Assembly (NCBI GenBank): GCA_005792545.1
Contig: SXRM01000388.1
Span: 1 to 48,322 of the forward strand
Source: Pseudomonadota bacterium
Lineage (GTDB): Bacteria > Myxococcota_A > UBA9042
Length of the DNA stretch: 48,322 nt
Direction of reading: 5' to 3'
The notes below the pieces were generated by a model. The model had not been told where the DNA came from and searched no databases. It saw only the letters and a list, made by a program, of their open reading frames with translations. This document shows, piece after piece, positions 34,046 through 42,526 of the stretch (the first letter of the stretch is position 1; every line of letters begins with the position of its first letter). Position numbers and translations under genes: made by a program.

Positions 34046-34384
34046 ATGGGGATCTCTACGCACGTTCTGGACCAGGGACTTGGACGACCGGCCGCGGGCG
34101 TGGGCGTCGTGCTCGAATTCGACGACTACGGCGAGTGGGCCACCGTGACGCGGGCGAACACCGATGCGGACGGCCGGGTCAAGGCGCTCATCACCGAGCC
34201 CGCCCAACTCGTCGCCGGCGAATATCGGCTGACGTTTGCCCTGGACCGCTATTTCACGGAGCAGGGCAAGACCGCGTTCTACCCGCTTGCGGTGGTGCAG
34301 TTTCGGGTCAGCGACGCCGCGGGGCACTACCACATCCCGTTGTTGCTCAACCAGTTCGGCTACAGCACCTACCGGGGCTCGTAA
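34046..34384 (+). CDS. uraH: 5-Hydroxyisourate hydrolase (transthyretin-like)
   Basis: A 112-residue transthyretin-related enzyme that hydrolyses 5-hydroxyisourate to OHCU, the substrate of the UraD part of the preceding gene. The N-terminal ISTHVLDQGLGRPAAGV holds the catalytic His6, and the C-terminal tetrapeptide YRGS (109-112) that defines the family is intact. There is no signal peptide, so it is cytosolic. The ATG at 34046 follows a GGGGG-rich binding site. Its TAA overlaps the ATG of allA by one base. Confidence 0.96.
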   Translation: MGISTHVLDQGLGRPAAGVGVVLEFDDYGEWATVTRANTDADGRVKALITEPAQLVAGEYRLTFALDRYFTEQGKTAFYPLAVVQFRVSDAAGHYHIPLLLNQFGYSTYRGS

Positions 34385-34902
34385 TGCTGGAACACAGCGT
34401 TGCGTGCGAGCCGCTGACCGCAGCCGCATTTGCGCCGTTTGGACAGGTGCTATCGGCCGGTTTGGGGCAGGCGGCCGCGGCCAACCAGGGCACCGCAGTG
34501 CGCTACAACTGGGCCGCCGCGCTGCAGAACCTGCGACCGCACGCCCGCCCGAACCTGGCGATTTTCCGGTCGGTGGCGCGAACGCTGCCGCTGGAGCTCA
34601 AGCTCTTAGAGCGGCACCCAGCCTCGACGCAGGCGTTTCTGCCGTTGGTGGTCGGCCGAATGCTGGTCTGCGTCGCGCCGACTGCCGCCAACGGGTCGCC
34701 GGATGTCGCCGGACTGCGCGCGTTCGTGGCACAGCCGGGGCAGGGCATCAACTACGGCGTCGGCGTCTGGCACCACCCGATCGTTGCACTGGACCAGGAT
34801 GCCGACCTCGCCATGCTGGCCTGGGAAGACGGGTCGGCCGGCGACTGCGAAGAACATTGGTTCGATGCGCCGGTGTGCGTCGTCCAAGGGAGTGGACTGT
34901 GA
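34384..34902 (+). CDS. allA: Ureidoglycolate lyase
   Basis: A 172-residue cupin-like enzyme that splits ureidoglycolate into glyoxylate and urea, the step after allantoicase. Family features are the opening EPLTAAAFAPFGQV, RRTAQAFLPL-like text (here TQAFLPLVVGRM) and GVWHHPIVAL with paired His at about 138-139. The ATG at 34384 overlaps the uraH stop (TAATG), and its own TGA overlaps the GTG start of the next gene by 4 bases, so the three are translationally coupled. Confidence 0.92.
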   Translation: MLEHSVACEPLTAAAFAPFGQVLSAGLGQAAAANQGTAVRYNWAAALQNLRPHARPNLAIFRSVARTLPLELKLLERHPASTQAFLPLVVGRMLVCVAPTAANGSPDVAGLRAFVAQPGQGINYGVGVWHHPIVALDQDADLAMLAWEDGSAGDCEEHWFDAPVCVVQGSGL

Positions 34903-36440
34903 CCCCCGATCCCGTGCTCGACTGGCTGCGCGACAACTTGATTGGCCGCGATGCGACCATCCGCACGCCGCATGGCGTCCTGCCCAAGCGCTACTTTGAC
35001 GCGACGGCCTCCGGGCTTGCGTTTGGGCCCATCGAAGACCTGGTCCGCGATCGCGTGCTGCCGTGGATGGCCAACACCCACACCGACGCCAGCGCGGTCG
35101 GCGGGTTCATGACCGATCTGTACGACGAGGCGCACGACAAGGTCCGGCGCTACGTGCACGCCAACGACGACGACGTGGTGGTGTTTTGCGGCAGCGGCGC
35201 CACCGGCGCTATCAACAAGCTGGTTCGCGCGATTGGGCTACTGGTGCCCGAGCCCATTGAGCGCGTAGTAGGCGTGCGCAAGCGCATTGCCGACGCCGAT
35301 CGACCGGTGGTGTTCATCAGCAAGATGGAGCACCACAGCAACGACCTGCCCTGGCGCGAGAGCATCGCCGATGTCGAGATGGTCGGCTTTGATGACGACG
35401 GCCGGGTCAGTGTCGGTCAGCTGGAAGCGGCGCTGCAGGACCCGCGCTGGCGCGATCGCCCACTGAAAATCGGCAGCTTTTCGGCCGCGAGCAACGTCAC
35501 CGGCATCATCAACGACACCGATGGCCTGGCGCGCGCGATGCACCGGGCTGGCGGCTTTGCGTGTTTCGACTACGCGGCGGCGGCGCCGTACGTGGACATC
35601 GACCTGCACCCGGCCGATCCGCTGGCGCGCAAGGACGCGATCGTCGTGTCGATGCACAAATTCGTCGGCGGGCCGCAAGCGCCCGGCTTGCTGGTGGCGA
35701 ACAAGAAGTTGTTTCGCTCGCGGGTGCCGGTCGAGCCAGGTGGCGGAACCGTCGTCTACACGTCGCCCTGGGAGTGGCGTTACACCGCCAACCTCGGACA
35801 CCGCGAAGAGGGCGGCACCCCGGACATCGTGGGCGCGATTCGCGCCGGTCTGGCCTTTGACCTCAAGCACTTGCTGGGCCACACCCGAATCCGTCGCCGC
35901 GAAGACGAACTGGTGCGCCGTGCGGTCGAGCGCTGGGCGACTCATCCTGCGATTCGCATCCTTGGCGACCTCAACGTGCCGCGCCTAGGCATCCTGTCGC
36001 TGGTCTTTGCCGAGGGCCGGCTGCACCACAACCTGGCCGCGCGGCTGCTGAGCGACCGCTACGGCATCCAGACCCGCGGCGGCTGCATGTGCGCCGGGAC
36101 CTACGGGCACGAGTTGCTTGGCATCGGCGCTGCTCGCAGCTTCGAGATCCGCTGTGCGCTGGACCAGGGCGACGAGGCGAGCAAGCCGGGCTGGCTGCGG
36201 ATCAGCTTTTCACCGGCCACTGGCGACGACGAATTCAACGTTCTGCTGGGAGCCGTGGTCCAGCTTGCCGACCACTGGCAAGCCTGGGCCGCCGACTACC
36301 ACATGGACCCGGTGACCGCGACGTGGCGCCACCGCGACGACGGCCGGCTCGACCTGCAGCACCGCGCGGTCGTGCTGCAAGGGCCGCCCGAAGCGCCCGC
36401 TGACGCCCGCGATTGCACCGTCGCCGCGCCCGGCATTTGA
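34899..36440 (+). CDS. Class V PLP-dependent enzyme (cysteine desulfurase-like) in ureide operon
   Basis: A 513-residue fold-type I PLP enzyme of aminotransferase class V. The Schiff-base lysine is Lys254 in SMHKFVGGP, the EHHSN motif is at 144-148 and FDYAAAAPY supplies the cofactor Asp at about 224. A GGCMCAGTYGH loop near residue 400 holds cysteines like those of SufS-type desulfurases. It is about 100 residues longer than SufS, with extra C-terminal sequence. Coupled translation with allA (GTGA overlap) argues that it works on a ureide or glyoxylate metabolite, for example as an aminotransferase or lyase, rather than in Fe-S assembly; no suf genes are present. The exact reaction is unknown. 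Confidence 0.85.
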   Translation: MTPDPVLDWLRDNLIGRDATIRTPHGVLPKRYFDATASGLAFGPIEDLVRDRVLPWMANTHTDASAVGGFMTDLYDEAHDKVRRYVHANDDDVVVFCGSGATGAINKLVRAIGLLVPEPIERVVGVRKRIADADRPVVFISKMEHHSNDLPWRESIADVEMVGFDDDGRVSVGQLEAALQDPRWRDRPLKIGSFSAASNVTGIINDTDGLARAMHRAGGFACFDYAAAAPYVDIDLHPADPLARKDAIVVSMHKFVGGPQAPGLLVANKKLFRSRVPVEPGGGTVVYTSPWEWRYTANLGHREEGGTPDIVGAIRAGLAFDLKHLLGHTRIRRREDELVRRAVERWATHPAIRILGDLNVPRLGILSLVFAEGRLHHNLAARLLSDRYGIQTRGGCMCAGTYGHELLGIGAARSFEIRCALDQGDEASKPGWLRISFSPATGDDEFNVLLGAVVQLADHWQAWAADYHMDPVTATWRHRDDGRLDLQHRAVVLQGPPEAPADARDCTVAAPGI

Positions 36441-36460
36441 GCCGCGTCAGCCAAGGAAGC

Positions 36461-37312
36461 ATGATGAAAGCCATTCGTTCTGCTGCAATCCTGTTGTGCC
36501 TGGTCGCTTGTGGCGGTACCCCGGCGACAACACCGACAGCCGACGCCGCGGCCGATGCCACCCCTGTCGACGTCAAGGACGCCGCAGCCGACGCCGGTAG
36601 CGACGGGGCCACAGCCGACGCCGCGCCAGACTTTGCGGTTGCCGATGTTCAAGCTCAAGGCGCCGACCACTGGTGCGGCACCTTGGCAACCGCGCTGTGC
36701 GGCAGCGCAAAGGCGTGCTGCACGGGTGCGGCGCCGGCCAACTGCGAAGCCAGCTGGCAAAAGGCCTGCAGCAAAGCAGGTTTCGCCGACCTCGACGACG
36801 CCATCCTCGCCAGCAAGGTCACCATGGCTGAGGCCGACAAGTCCGCGTGCCTGCAAGGATTACATGCCGCAGCCGGGGCTTGCGACAAGCAAGGTGTCAG
36901 CCGCGCAATGGCCAGTTGCCTGCGCGCTTGGCGCGACCCCGCCGCTATCGGCGCCAATTGCGCTGCCCCGGTGGACGTCGCCTGCGCCAGCGGCAAGGGC
37001 CGCTGCTCGGCCAAGACGCCAGACATCTATGTGTGCACCGAAGCTGCGACTGCCGGTCAGGCGTGCAGCGCCACCGTGCCCTGCGCAGTCAGCTTGGAGT
37101 GCCTCGATGGCGCCTTGACCCGCGCCAAGACCTGCGGCATGCCCGGCTCGACCTGCAATCTCAGCGACAAGTGCTGGGACGGCTGGGCCTGCGACAATGG
37201 TGCGTGCAAGAAGCAGGACAAGCTCGCGCCGGCATCGTGCGCAGACGACGCCGCCTGTCCCGGCACGCACCAGTGCTCCGGCGGAGCCTGCATGCCGAAG
37301 CTCTGCCTCTGA
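36461..37312 (+). CDS. Cysteine-rich lipoprotein
   Basis: A 283-residue lipoprotein: LVAC lipobox with Cys17, then an Ala/Asp/Thr spacer (about 20-70), then about 20 cysteines in a disulfide-type pattern, ending in a Cys-rich segment (CADDAACPGTHQCSGGACMPKLC) common in surface proteins of Myxococcota. Two adjacent ATGs exist; AAGGA (36453-36457) is better spaced for 36464, so the first Met may be unused. It lies 20 bases after the PLP gene and may be on its transcript, but the function is unrelated as far as I can see. Confidence 0.75.
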   Translation: MMKAIRSAAILLCLVACGGTPATTPTADAAADATPVDVKDAAADAGSDGATADAAPDFAVADVQAQGADHWCGTLATALCGSAKACCTGAAPANCEASWQKACSKAGFADLDDAILASKVTMAEADKSACLQGLHAAAGACDKQGVSRAMASCLRAWRDPAAIGANCAAPVDVACASGKGRCSAKTPDIYVCTEAATAGQACSATVPCAVSLECLDGALTRAKTCGMPGSTCNLSDKCWDGWACDNGACKKQDKLAPASCADDAACPGTHQCSGGACMPKLCL

Positions 37313-37348
37313 TGTGACCCGACGCCCCTCGCGACGCCTTGTCCACCG

Positions 37349-39022
37349 CTATTTGCAGGTTGCGCAGGTAGAGCCGGTGCAGCTGCTGAACTTGCCGCCG
37401 CTCGACGTGCAGCAGTCATTGTTGTTCTTGCACGCGGCGTCGCAGTAGCAGCTGAACCCGGTCGGCTTGGCGCCGCAGGCGTTGTTGCAAGGGTGCGTCG
37501 ACGCTTTGCAGTCGGTTGGGCAGCTGCTGCTTGTCTCAGGCGGGTCGCAAAAGCCGTCGCCGCACTTGGTGGTGGCTTTGCAGATGCCGGTGGCGTCGCA
37601 TGCCGTGCCGCTGGGACAGGTGCCGCAGGTGCCGCCGCAACCGTCGCTGCCGCAGTTCTTGCCGGCGCATTGCTTGACGCAAGTGCTGGCGCAGAAGGTA
37701 GCGTAGTCGCTGCAGCAGTCCTTGGCGCCGACGCACCCGATGTCGCAGTGGCAAGTGGTGCCCGCTGCTGTCTTGCTCGTCAGCCCGCACATGCCCTTGC
37801 AGCCCGAGGTGCCCTTGACGCAGTCGGTGGCGCAGGTCTGGTAGTTCTCTGGCGCGGTGCAGATGCCGTCGCCGCACTTGGTGGCTGTTTTGCAATCCGA
37901 CGGGCAGTTCGCAGTGGTTTCACCCGTTTCGCAAACGGCGTTGCCGCATTTGGGTCCGCAGTCGCTGGGACAGGTGGACTGGGTCTCTGGGCTGTCGCAG
38001 CTGCCATCGCCGCACTGTGCCGGGCAGTCTGACTTGCAGGTCGCTGGCTTTTCGGGCGCTGTGCAGATGCTGTCGCCGCACTTGGCCGGGCAGTCGTTGG
38101 GGCAGCTGCTGGCGTTTTCGGGGGCGGTGCATGCGCCGTCGCCGCACGCGGCCGGGCAGTCGCTGGCGCAGGTTTTGGCGCTCTCGCTGCCGGTGCACAC
38201 GCCGTCGCCGCACTTGGCCGGACAGTCGCCTGGGCAGGTAGAGGCGCTTTCGGTGCCCGTGCATGCGCCGTCGCCGCACTTGCTCGGGCAGTCGTCGATG
38301 CAGTTGGTGGGCGACTCGCCAGGGCTGCAAAAGCCGTCGCCACACTGGGACGGGCAGTCTTGCGGGCAGGTCACTGCGCTCTCGCCGCTACTGCACTGAC
38401 CGTCGCCGCACGCTGGCTTTGGCGTGCAATCGGCAACACAATTGCCAGCGTCTTCTCCGGGTTCACAAATGCCGTTGCCACACTGAGCGACGGCGGTGTC
38501 TGTGTCAGCGTCAGCGTCCGCGTCCGCGTCCGCGTCAGCGTCAGCGTCCACGTCAGCGTCGCCATCCGCCTGCGCGTCGCCACCAGTATCGGAATCTGCG
38601 TCCGCCGCGTCCGCATCCACGTCCGCATCGATGTCAGCGTCTGCATCGACAACGGCATCGGCTACGCCATCAGCATCCGCGCCGGCCGCGGCGTCGTCCG
38701 TCGAGACGTCGGCCGCCCGCTGCTGCCCTTGCTTGATGCACACCGCAACCTGCTTGCCGGCCTGAGTCTCGACGGTGCAAAATTCTCCTTGGCTGCACAG
38801 GCCAGCGTCTTGCCACTGGCCGCCGGTGCAGGTCAGCTTTTGGGCCTGGCCGTTGGCGTTGAGGCAGCCGGCCGGCGTAAAGCTCTCCGTGCACGGTGTG
38901 CCGGGCTGGCCGCCCGCGAGCGCCGGACCACCACCGCCACCGCCACCGCCGCCGACGCAGCCCACCGCGACCGCCATCGCGCCACACCACACCAGATTGC
39001 GTACCATCGAGCCGAGCCGCAT
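37349..39022 (-). CDS. Lipoprotein with Asp-Ala tract and 11 cysteine repeats
   Basis: A 557-residue lipoprotein (signal to AVGC, Cys22, followed by a Gly run). An Asp/Ala/Val dipeptide tract (about residues 125-185) leads into 11 repeats of about 22 residues: C-G-[D/N]-x-x-C-x4-E-x4-C-x2-D-C. After repeat 10 there is a somatomedin-B-like insert and a CAGKNCGSDGCGGTCGTC knot like those of the giant lipoprotein at 22712-28327; a final Cys-rich domain has a second somatomedin-B-like part (CYCDAACKNNNDCC). Probably an exported surface protein related in build to the giant one. The ATG at 39022 is chosen for its signal peptide. Confidence 0.82.
   Translation of the reverse strand: MRLGSMVRNLVWCGAMAVAVGCVGGGGGGGGGPALAGGQPGTPCTESFTPAGCLNANGQAQKLTCTGGQWQDAGLCSQGEFCTVETQAGKQVAVCIKQGQQRAADVSTDDAAAGADADGVADAVVDADADIDADVDADAADADSDTGGDAQADGDADVDADADADADADADADTDTAVAQCGNGICEPGEDAGNCVADCTPKPACGDGQCSSGESAVTCPQDCPSQCGDGFCSPGESPTNCIDDCPSKCGDGACTGTESASTCPGDCPAKCGDGVCTGSESAKTCASDCPAACGDGACTAPENASSCPNDCPAKCGDSICTAPEKPATCKSDCPAQCGDGSCDSPETQSTCPSDCGPKCGNAVCETGETTANCPSDCKTATKCGDGICTAPENYQTCATDCVKGTSGCKGMCGLTSKTAAGTTCHCDIGCVGAKDCCSDYATFCASTCVKQCAGKNCGSDGCGGTCGTCPSGTACDATGICKATTKCGDGFCDPPETSSSCPTDCKASTHPCNNACGAKPTGFSCYCDAACKNNNDCCTSSGGKFSSCTGSTCATCK
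38500..38640 (-). repeat. Low-complexity 6-base (Asp-Ala) repeat
   Basis: Imperfect tandem GCGTCC/GCGTCA hexamers on the plus strand encode the Asp-Ala/Asp-Val dipeptide run of the lipoprotein. Such hexamer tracts are prone to length change by slippage, always in frame. Confidence 0.7.
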
Positions 39023-39072
39023 GAATGCCCCGAAACAGGTTGTTGTTGTCAGTGCGCTGACCGGCGCGCGGT

Positions 39073-39603
39073 CTACTTGATGGTGCACTGACCCGCGACG
39101 CAACGCGCCTTGTTCGCCAGGATTTCGCAAGCGACGTCGGCCGCGCACGCGACCTTGGTGCACGCTCCTGCGGCGCACACGCCACTGTCGCACGCGGCGC
39201 TGTCGGTGGCGGTGCAGGTATCGGCCAGGTCGGCGACGACCAGCAGCCGCGATGTTGCCGCGGAGGTGCCGCCGCGGTCGTCCCACACCTGCAGGCCGAC
39301 GTCGTAGCTGCCGGGCTGGGCAAAAGTGTGGCTCCACTGTGCGTTGGCCTGATCGACGTACGGCGAGCCATCGGCGGTCGAAAACCGGTATTTGCTGAGT
39401 CGCGCGCTCAGATCCGGCCGGTCTTTGACCACCGCAACCCGCGTCGGGTTGGCGTCAAAGACCACCGGCAAGCCGGCACGAACTACGGCCGGATGGGCGA
39501 GCCCCGCAACCGGCGGCGGCAGCTTGACCGGCTCGGTGGCGTCTTCACAGGCAGCTAGACCGACAGCCGCTAGCACCAGGACTTGCGCCCAATACGCTCT
39601 CAT
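39073..39603 (-). CDS. PKD-like domain lipoprotein
   Basis: A 176-residue lipoprotein with LAAC lipobox (Cys19). Residues about 35-125 read as an Ig-like PKD domain (PVVFDANPT...WSHTFAQPGSYDVGLQVWDDRGG), and the C-terminus is a Cys-rich piece with about eight cysteines. Such domains mediate adhesion at the cell surface. The ATG at 39603 overlaps the rimO stop by 4 bases (ATGA), so it is translationally coupled to rimO, an odd pairing with no obvious logic. Confidence 0.8.
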   Translation of the reverse strand: MRAYWAQVLVLAAVGLAACEDATEPVKLPPPVAGLAHPAVVRAGLPVVFDANPTRVAVVKDRPDLSARLSKYRFSTADGSPYVDQANAQWSHTFAQPGSYDVGLQVWDDRGGTSAATSRLLVVADLADTCTATDSAACDSGVCAAGACTKVACAADVACEILANKARCVAGQCTIK

Positions 39604-40994
39604 GCCACCACCTCACCCACCAGGTCGTGCGCCCCGGCTTGGGTCATCCGCACCAGCCGAATCTGCCCGCGGCCAATGTCCGCTGGCGCGTCGTTGATGT
39701 AGACCACACCATCGATATCCGGTGCCTGCCCCTGGGTCCGGCCTTGCAGCAGCAGCTCGGTCTCTTCCGAAATGCCCTCGACCAGCACCGGCAAGGTCTT
39801 GCCGACGGTGTCGAGCAAGATCCGCTCCGAAATCTTCTGTTGCGCGCGGGTGATGCGGTCGCGACGCGTCTTCTTGACCGCCGTCGGCACCTGACCTGCC
39901 ATCCGTCCAGACAACGTGCCGTCTTCGCGGCTATAGGCAAAGCAGCCCAAGTGCTCGAAACGCCAGGTCTTGACGAAGTCCAGCAGCTGCGCAAAGTCGG
40001 CGTCCGTCTCGCCGGGATGGCCGACCAGCATCGTGGTCCGCAGCACGATGCCCGGCACCCGTTGCCGGAGCCGCCCAAGCAGCGCCTCGATATCGGCGCG
40101 GTTCGTCCGGCGCTTCATCGACGCTAGCACCGCGTCGCTGGCGTGTTGCAGCGGCATGTCCAGGTACTTGCAGCAGTTGTCTGTTTCCGCGATGGCATCG
40201 ACCAGGTCATCGCCAAAGTTGTCCGGGTAGGCGTACATCATCCGCACCCAGCGCAGGCCATCGACGCGGCCCAGTTCGCGCACCAGCCGCGTCAGAGCGC
40301 GCGGTTCGCCGATGTCCAGGCCGTAGTGGGTCAGGTCCTGTGCCACCAGATTGACTTCAAGCACGCCGCGCTCGACCAGGGCGCGCGCCTCAGCAACGCA
40401 GTCCTCGACCGTGCGCGAGCGCTGGGTGCCGCGCAGTTTGGGGATGATGCAGAACGAGCAGGCCTGGTCGCAGCCCTCGGCAATTTTGAGATACGCAGAG
40501 CTCGTCGCGGGTGCGGTGTAGCGCGGCTCCAGGTGCTCGGCCAGATACTCGGGCCGACCCTTGCGCTCGCCGTGCAGCAGCGTGGGCACGCCGCCATCCA
40601 GGCCCAGTCTGCGGGTCAACTGGTCGTACTCGCCGGTGCCGACAAAGGCGTCCACTTCCGGCAACTCGAGTGCCAACTGGTCCGCGTGGCGCTGGGCGAG
40701 GCACCCAGCGACGACGAGCCGACTGCCGGGACGCGCCGATTTGTAGTCCGCCAACCCCAAGATCGCATCAATGCTCTCGGTCTTGCTTTCTTCAATGAAG
40801 GCGCAGGTATTGACGATCAGCAGATCGGCCGCGGCCGGGTCGCCAGTCAAGTCCCAGCCGTCGCGTTGCAGCTGCCCGACCATCAGCTCGCTGTCCACAC
40901 GATTCTTGGGGCAGCCGAGCGAGACCAGGTGCACGCGGCGAGGACCATCGGCAGCAGGGCTTGTCGTAGAGGTGCTTGAAATCAAACTGGACAT
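39600..40994 (-). CDS. rimO: Ribosomal protein uS12 methylthiotransferase
   Basis: A 464-residue radical SAM methylthiotransferase that thiomethylates a conserved Asp of ribosomal protein uS12. N-terminal UPF0004 cluster cysteines are Cys28, Cys64 and Cys98 (VSLGCPKNRVDSE, VNTCAF, VAGCLAQR). The radical SAM motif is Cys175, Cys179 and Cys182 (CDQACSFC). A TRAM domain closes the protein. The KxRG-type sequence KLRGTQRSR supports RimO over MiaB. The ATG at 40994 gives a short lead before the family start; a longer open frame upstream (to 41084) covers repeat B and is unlikely to be translated. Confidence 0.95.
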   Translation of the reverse strand: MSSLISSTSTTSPAADGPRRVHLVSLGCPKNRVDSELMVGQLQRDGWDLTGDPAAADLLIVNTCAFIEESKTESIDAILGLADYKSARPGSRLVVAGCLAQRHADQLALELPEVDAFVGTGEYDQLTRRLGLDGGVPTLLHGERKGRPEYLAEHLEPRYTAPATSSAYLKIAEGCDQACSFCIIPKLRGTQRSRTVEDCVAEARALVERGVLEVNLVAQDLTHYGLDIGEPRALTRLVRELGRVDGLRWVRMMYAYPDNFGDDLVDAIAETDNCCKYLDMPLQHASDAVLASMKRRTNRADIEALLGRLRQRVPGIVLRTTMLVGHPGETDADFAQLLDFVKTWRFEHLGCFAYSREDGTLSGRMAGQVPTAVKKTRRDRITRAQQKISERILLDTVGKTLPVLVEGISEETELLLQGRTQGQAPDIDGVVYINDAPADIGRGQIRLVRMTQAGAHDLVGEVVA

Positions 40995-41056
40995 GCGCGC
41001 TCGGCCCGCCGCTGCGGGGGCGAGAGTGTAGCCCAAGCCGGCGGCCGGCGCGACTG

Positions 41057-41201
41057 AATTAGGGCCTGGAAATGATTTACTCAATCATTTCTCCGGCCCT
41101 GTTGCTTGCTTGGTGGGTCGCCAGTTCGCGGCCTCGGAGGCCGACTCGCGGCTCCGCCTTGTGCCGAGAGTGTTCAAGTCATTGTTTTCCAGCCCCTAAT
41201 T
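41057..41201. repeat. Structured intergenic element, copy B
   Basis: The ends 41057-41072 and 41186-41201 are inverted copies (15 of 16). As in copy A, the left end can instead fold locally: GAAATGATT (41069-41077) pairs perfectly with AATCATTTC (41083-41091), flanked by AGGGCC/GGCCCT (41061-41066 with 41095-41100). The core 41102-41155 is 46/54 identical to copy A, and its hairpin CGGCCT/AGGCCG (41129-41134 with 41138-41143) differs from A by a compensated T-A to C-G change. It lies between rimO and the ATP-grasp gene; its right end is 12 bases from that gene's stop codon. Confidence 0.75.
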
Positions 41202-41213
41202 GCGCGATCCGTG

Positions 41214-42440
41214 TCAGCCGTAGCGCACTTGCACCCGCGTGACCAGCTGGCGTAGCGCCTCTTTGACGGTGGCCGTGTCGGGCGCCTGCACGATGGCCCA
41301 GCCCTCGCCCTCGTAGCTGTCCGAGCGCGACTGACCAATCTTGGGCAGCTTGCGGTCCACGACCCATTTGCCGGCGGCCTCTTGCGCTTCGTTCAGCCCG
41401 GTGACGCTCGCCACCCGGCCCCCGCGGCCCTGACCCCGGAAAAAAGCCACGCCGGCCGCGCATTTGCGCCTTAGATCGCTCGGCCACGTCTCGTGCACCA
41501 TCAGCCGGGTCCACAGTGAGATCATGTCGACGCCGTTGACCATGCCCATCATCGGCATGATGTGGACGCCGGGCGGCCGCGCGCCGACTTCGCTCACGAC
41601 CTGGCTGCCGTCACTGCGCAGAAACCACTCCATGTGTGACAGGCCGGTGCCCATGCCTAGTGCCTTGAGCGCGCGGGCGTTGGTGTCGCGAAAGGCCACG
41701 AATTCCGGCAGGTCCTCTTCTTTGGGCAGAATCACGCAGTACTGCATCCACGGGTTTTCGAGGACTTCGAGCGGCCGGTTCATGTACCACGTGCCCGAAG
41801 ACCACACTGGCTCGCCGCGGATGGTCACCGTCTCAAAGGTGCGCTCGGCGCCGACCACGAACTCTTCGGCTTGCGCCGGCGTCTCGATGTTGGGGCGCAG
41901 GGCCCGCAGCGCTTTGTCGAGATCGGCGCGGTTCTGCACCCGAAAGGTGCCGCGCGAACCCAAGCCGTCGACCGGTTTCAGGATGATCGGGTAGCCGACG
42001 CGGTCCGCGAACTCGATGGCGTCGGCGTCGGCCTCAACGCGGGCGTGGCGCGCGACGGGCACGCCGTTGCGACCTAGCGCGTCTTTCATCGTCGCCTTGT
42101 CGCGAAAGTTCTGGGTGACTTCGAGGCCCATGCCCGGGATGCCCGCTTCGTCGCGCGCCTGGGCGAGCGGGATCTGCAGCTGCTCTAACACGCCAAACAG
42201 GCTGTCGATCGGGCCCACGGAGTTCGCCAGGAGCTGGCAGCCGCGCGCGAGATCCCGGCCATTCATGCAGTTGCCGACGCGCTGCACGCCGGCGAGACGC
42301 GCACGCAAGTCGGCCGGCAGCCGGTCGGCGCTGTCCTGGCTCAGCACCAACGCCCGGCAATCTTCCAGCGCCGCCAGCGCGCGCACGTAGCGCAAGGTGT
42401 TGTCTTGGAAAAACGGCGCGACGAGAACGGCTGTCTTCAT
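41214..42440 (-). CDS. ATP-grasp enzyme, possibly a peptide or amino-acid ligase
   Basis: A 408-residue ATP-grasp protein. The ATP-binding lysine is Lys155 in GYPIILKPVDGLGSRGTF, and metal-ligating acidic residues are Glu271 (HMEWF) and Glu284 (SEVGARPPG). The N-terminus is a Rossmann-like pre-ATP-grasp domain. This layout fits carboxylate-amine ligases (L-amino-acid or dipeptide ligases, biotin-carboxylase-like), but the acid and amine substrates are not readable. The ATG at 42440 begins a typical strand (MKTAVLVAPFF). It has no pathway partner nearby; the cNMP-kinase gene is 86 bases upstream on the same strand. Confidence 0.82.
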   Translation of the reverse strand: MKTAVLVAPFFQDNTLRYVRALAALEDCRALVLSQDSADRLPADLRARLAGVQRVGNCMNGRDLARGCQLLANSVGPIDSLFGVLEQLQIPLAQARDEAGIPGMGLEVTQNFRDKATMKDALGRNGVPVARHARVEADADAIEFADRVGYPIILKPVDGLGSRGTFRVQNRADLDKALRALRPNIETPAQAEEFVVGAERTFETVTIRGEPVWSSGTWYMNRPLEVLENPWMQYCVILPKEEDLPEFVAFRDTNARALKALGMGTGLSHMEWFLRSDGSQVVSEVGARPPGVHIMPMMGMVNGVDMISLWTRLMVHETWPSDLRRKCAAGVAFFRGQGRGGRVASVTGLNEAQEAAGKWVVDRKLPKIGQSRSDSYEGEGWAIVQAPDTATVKEALRQLVTRVQVRYG

Positions 42441-42526
42441 GCGGGCAGGAACTCCAGGCGGCGACGGGCGGCGCTGCCGCCAGTGTAGCGCGGATTGGCG
42501 TCGGGGGTCACGTGCTCGGACGGACG

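Noticed and set aside
34899-36440. SufS cysteine desulfurase for Fe-S assembly
   Set aside because: Motifs are similar, but length, coupling to allA and lack of other suf genes argue against it.
37857-38399. 180-codon plus-strand open frame opposite the 11-repeat lipoprotein
   Set aside because: Its Ser/Pro/His periodic translation is an antisense echo of the cysteine repeats.
38360-39091. Plus-strand frame over the Asp-Ala tract
   Set aside because: The Val/Arg/Ser periodicity reflects the hexamer repeat read in the wrong strand.
40995-41084. Longer N-terminus for RimO reaching 41084
   Set aside because: It would translate through structured element B, and family members begin near the Met at 40994.
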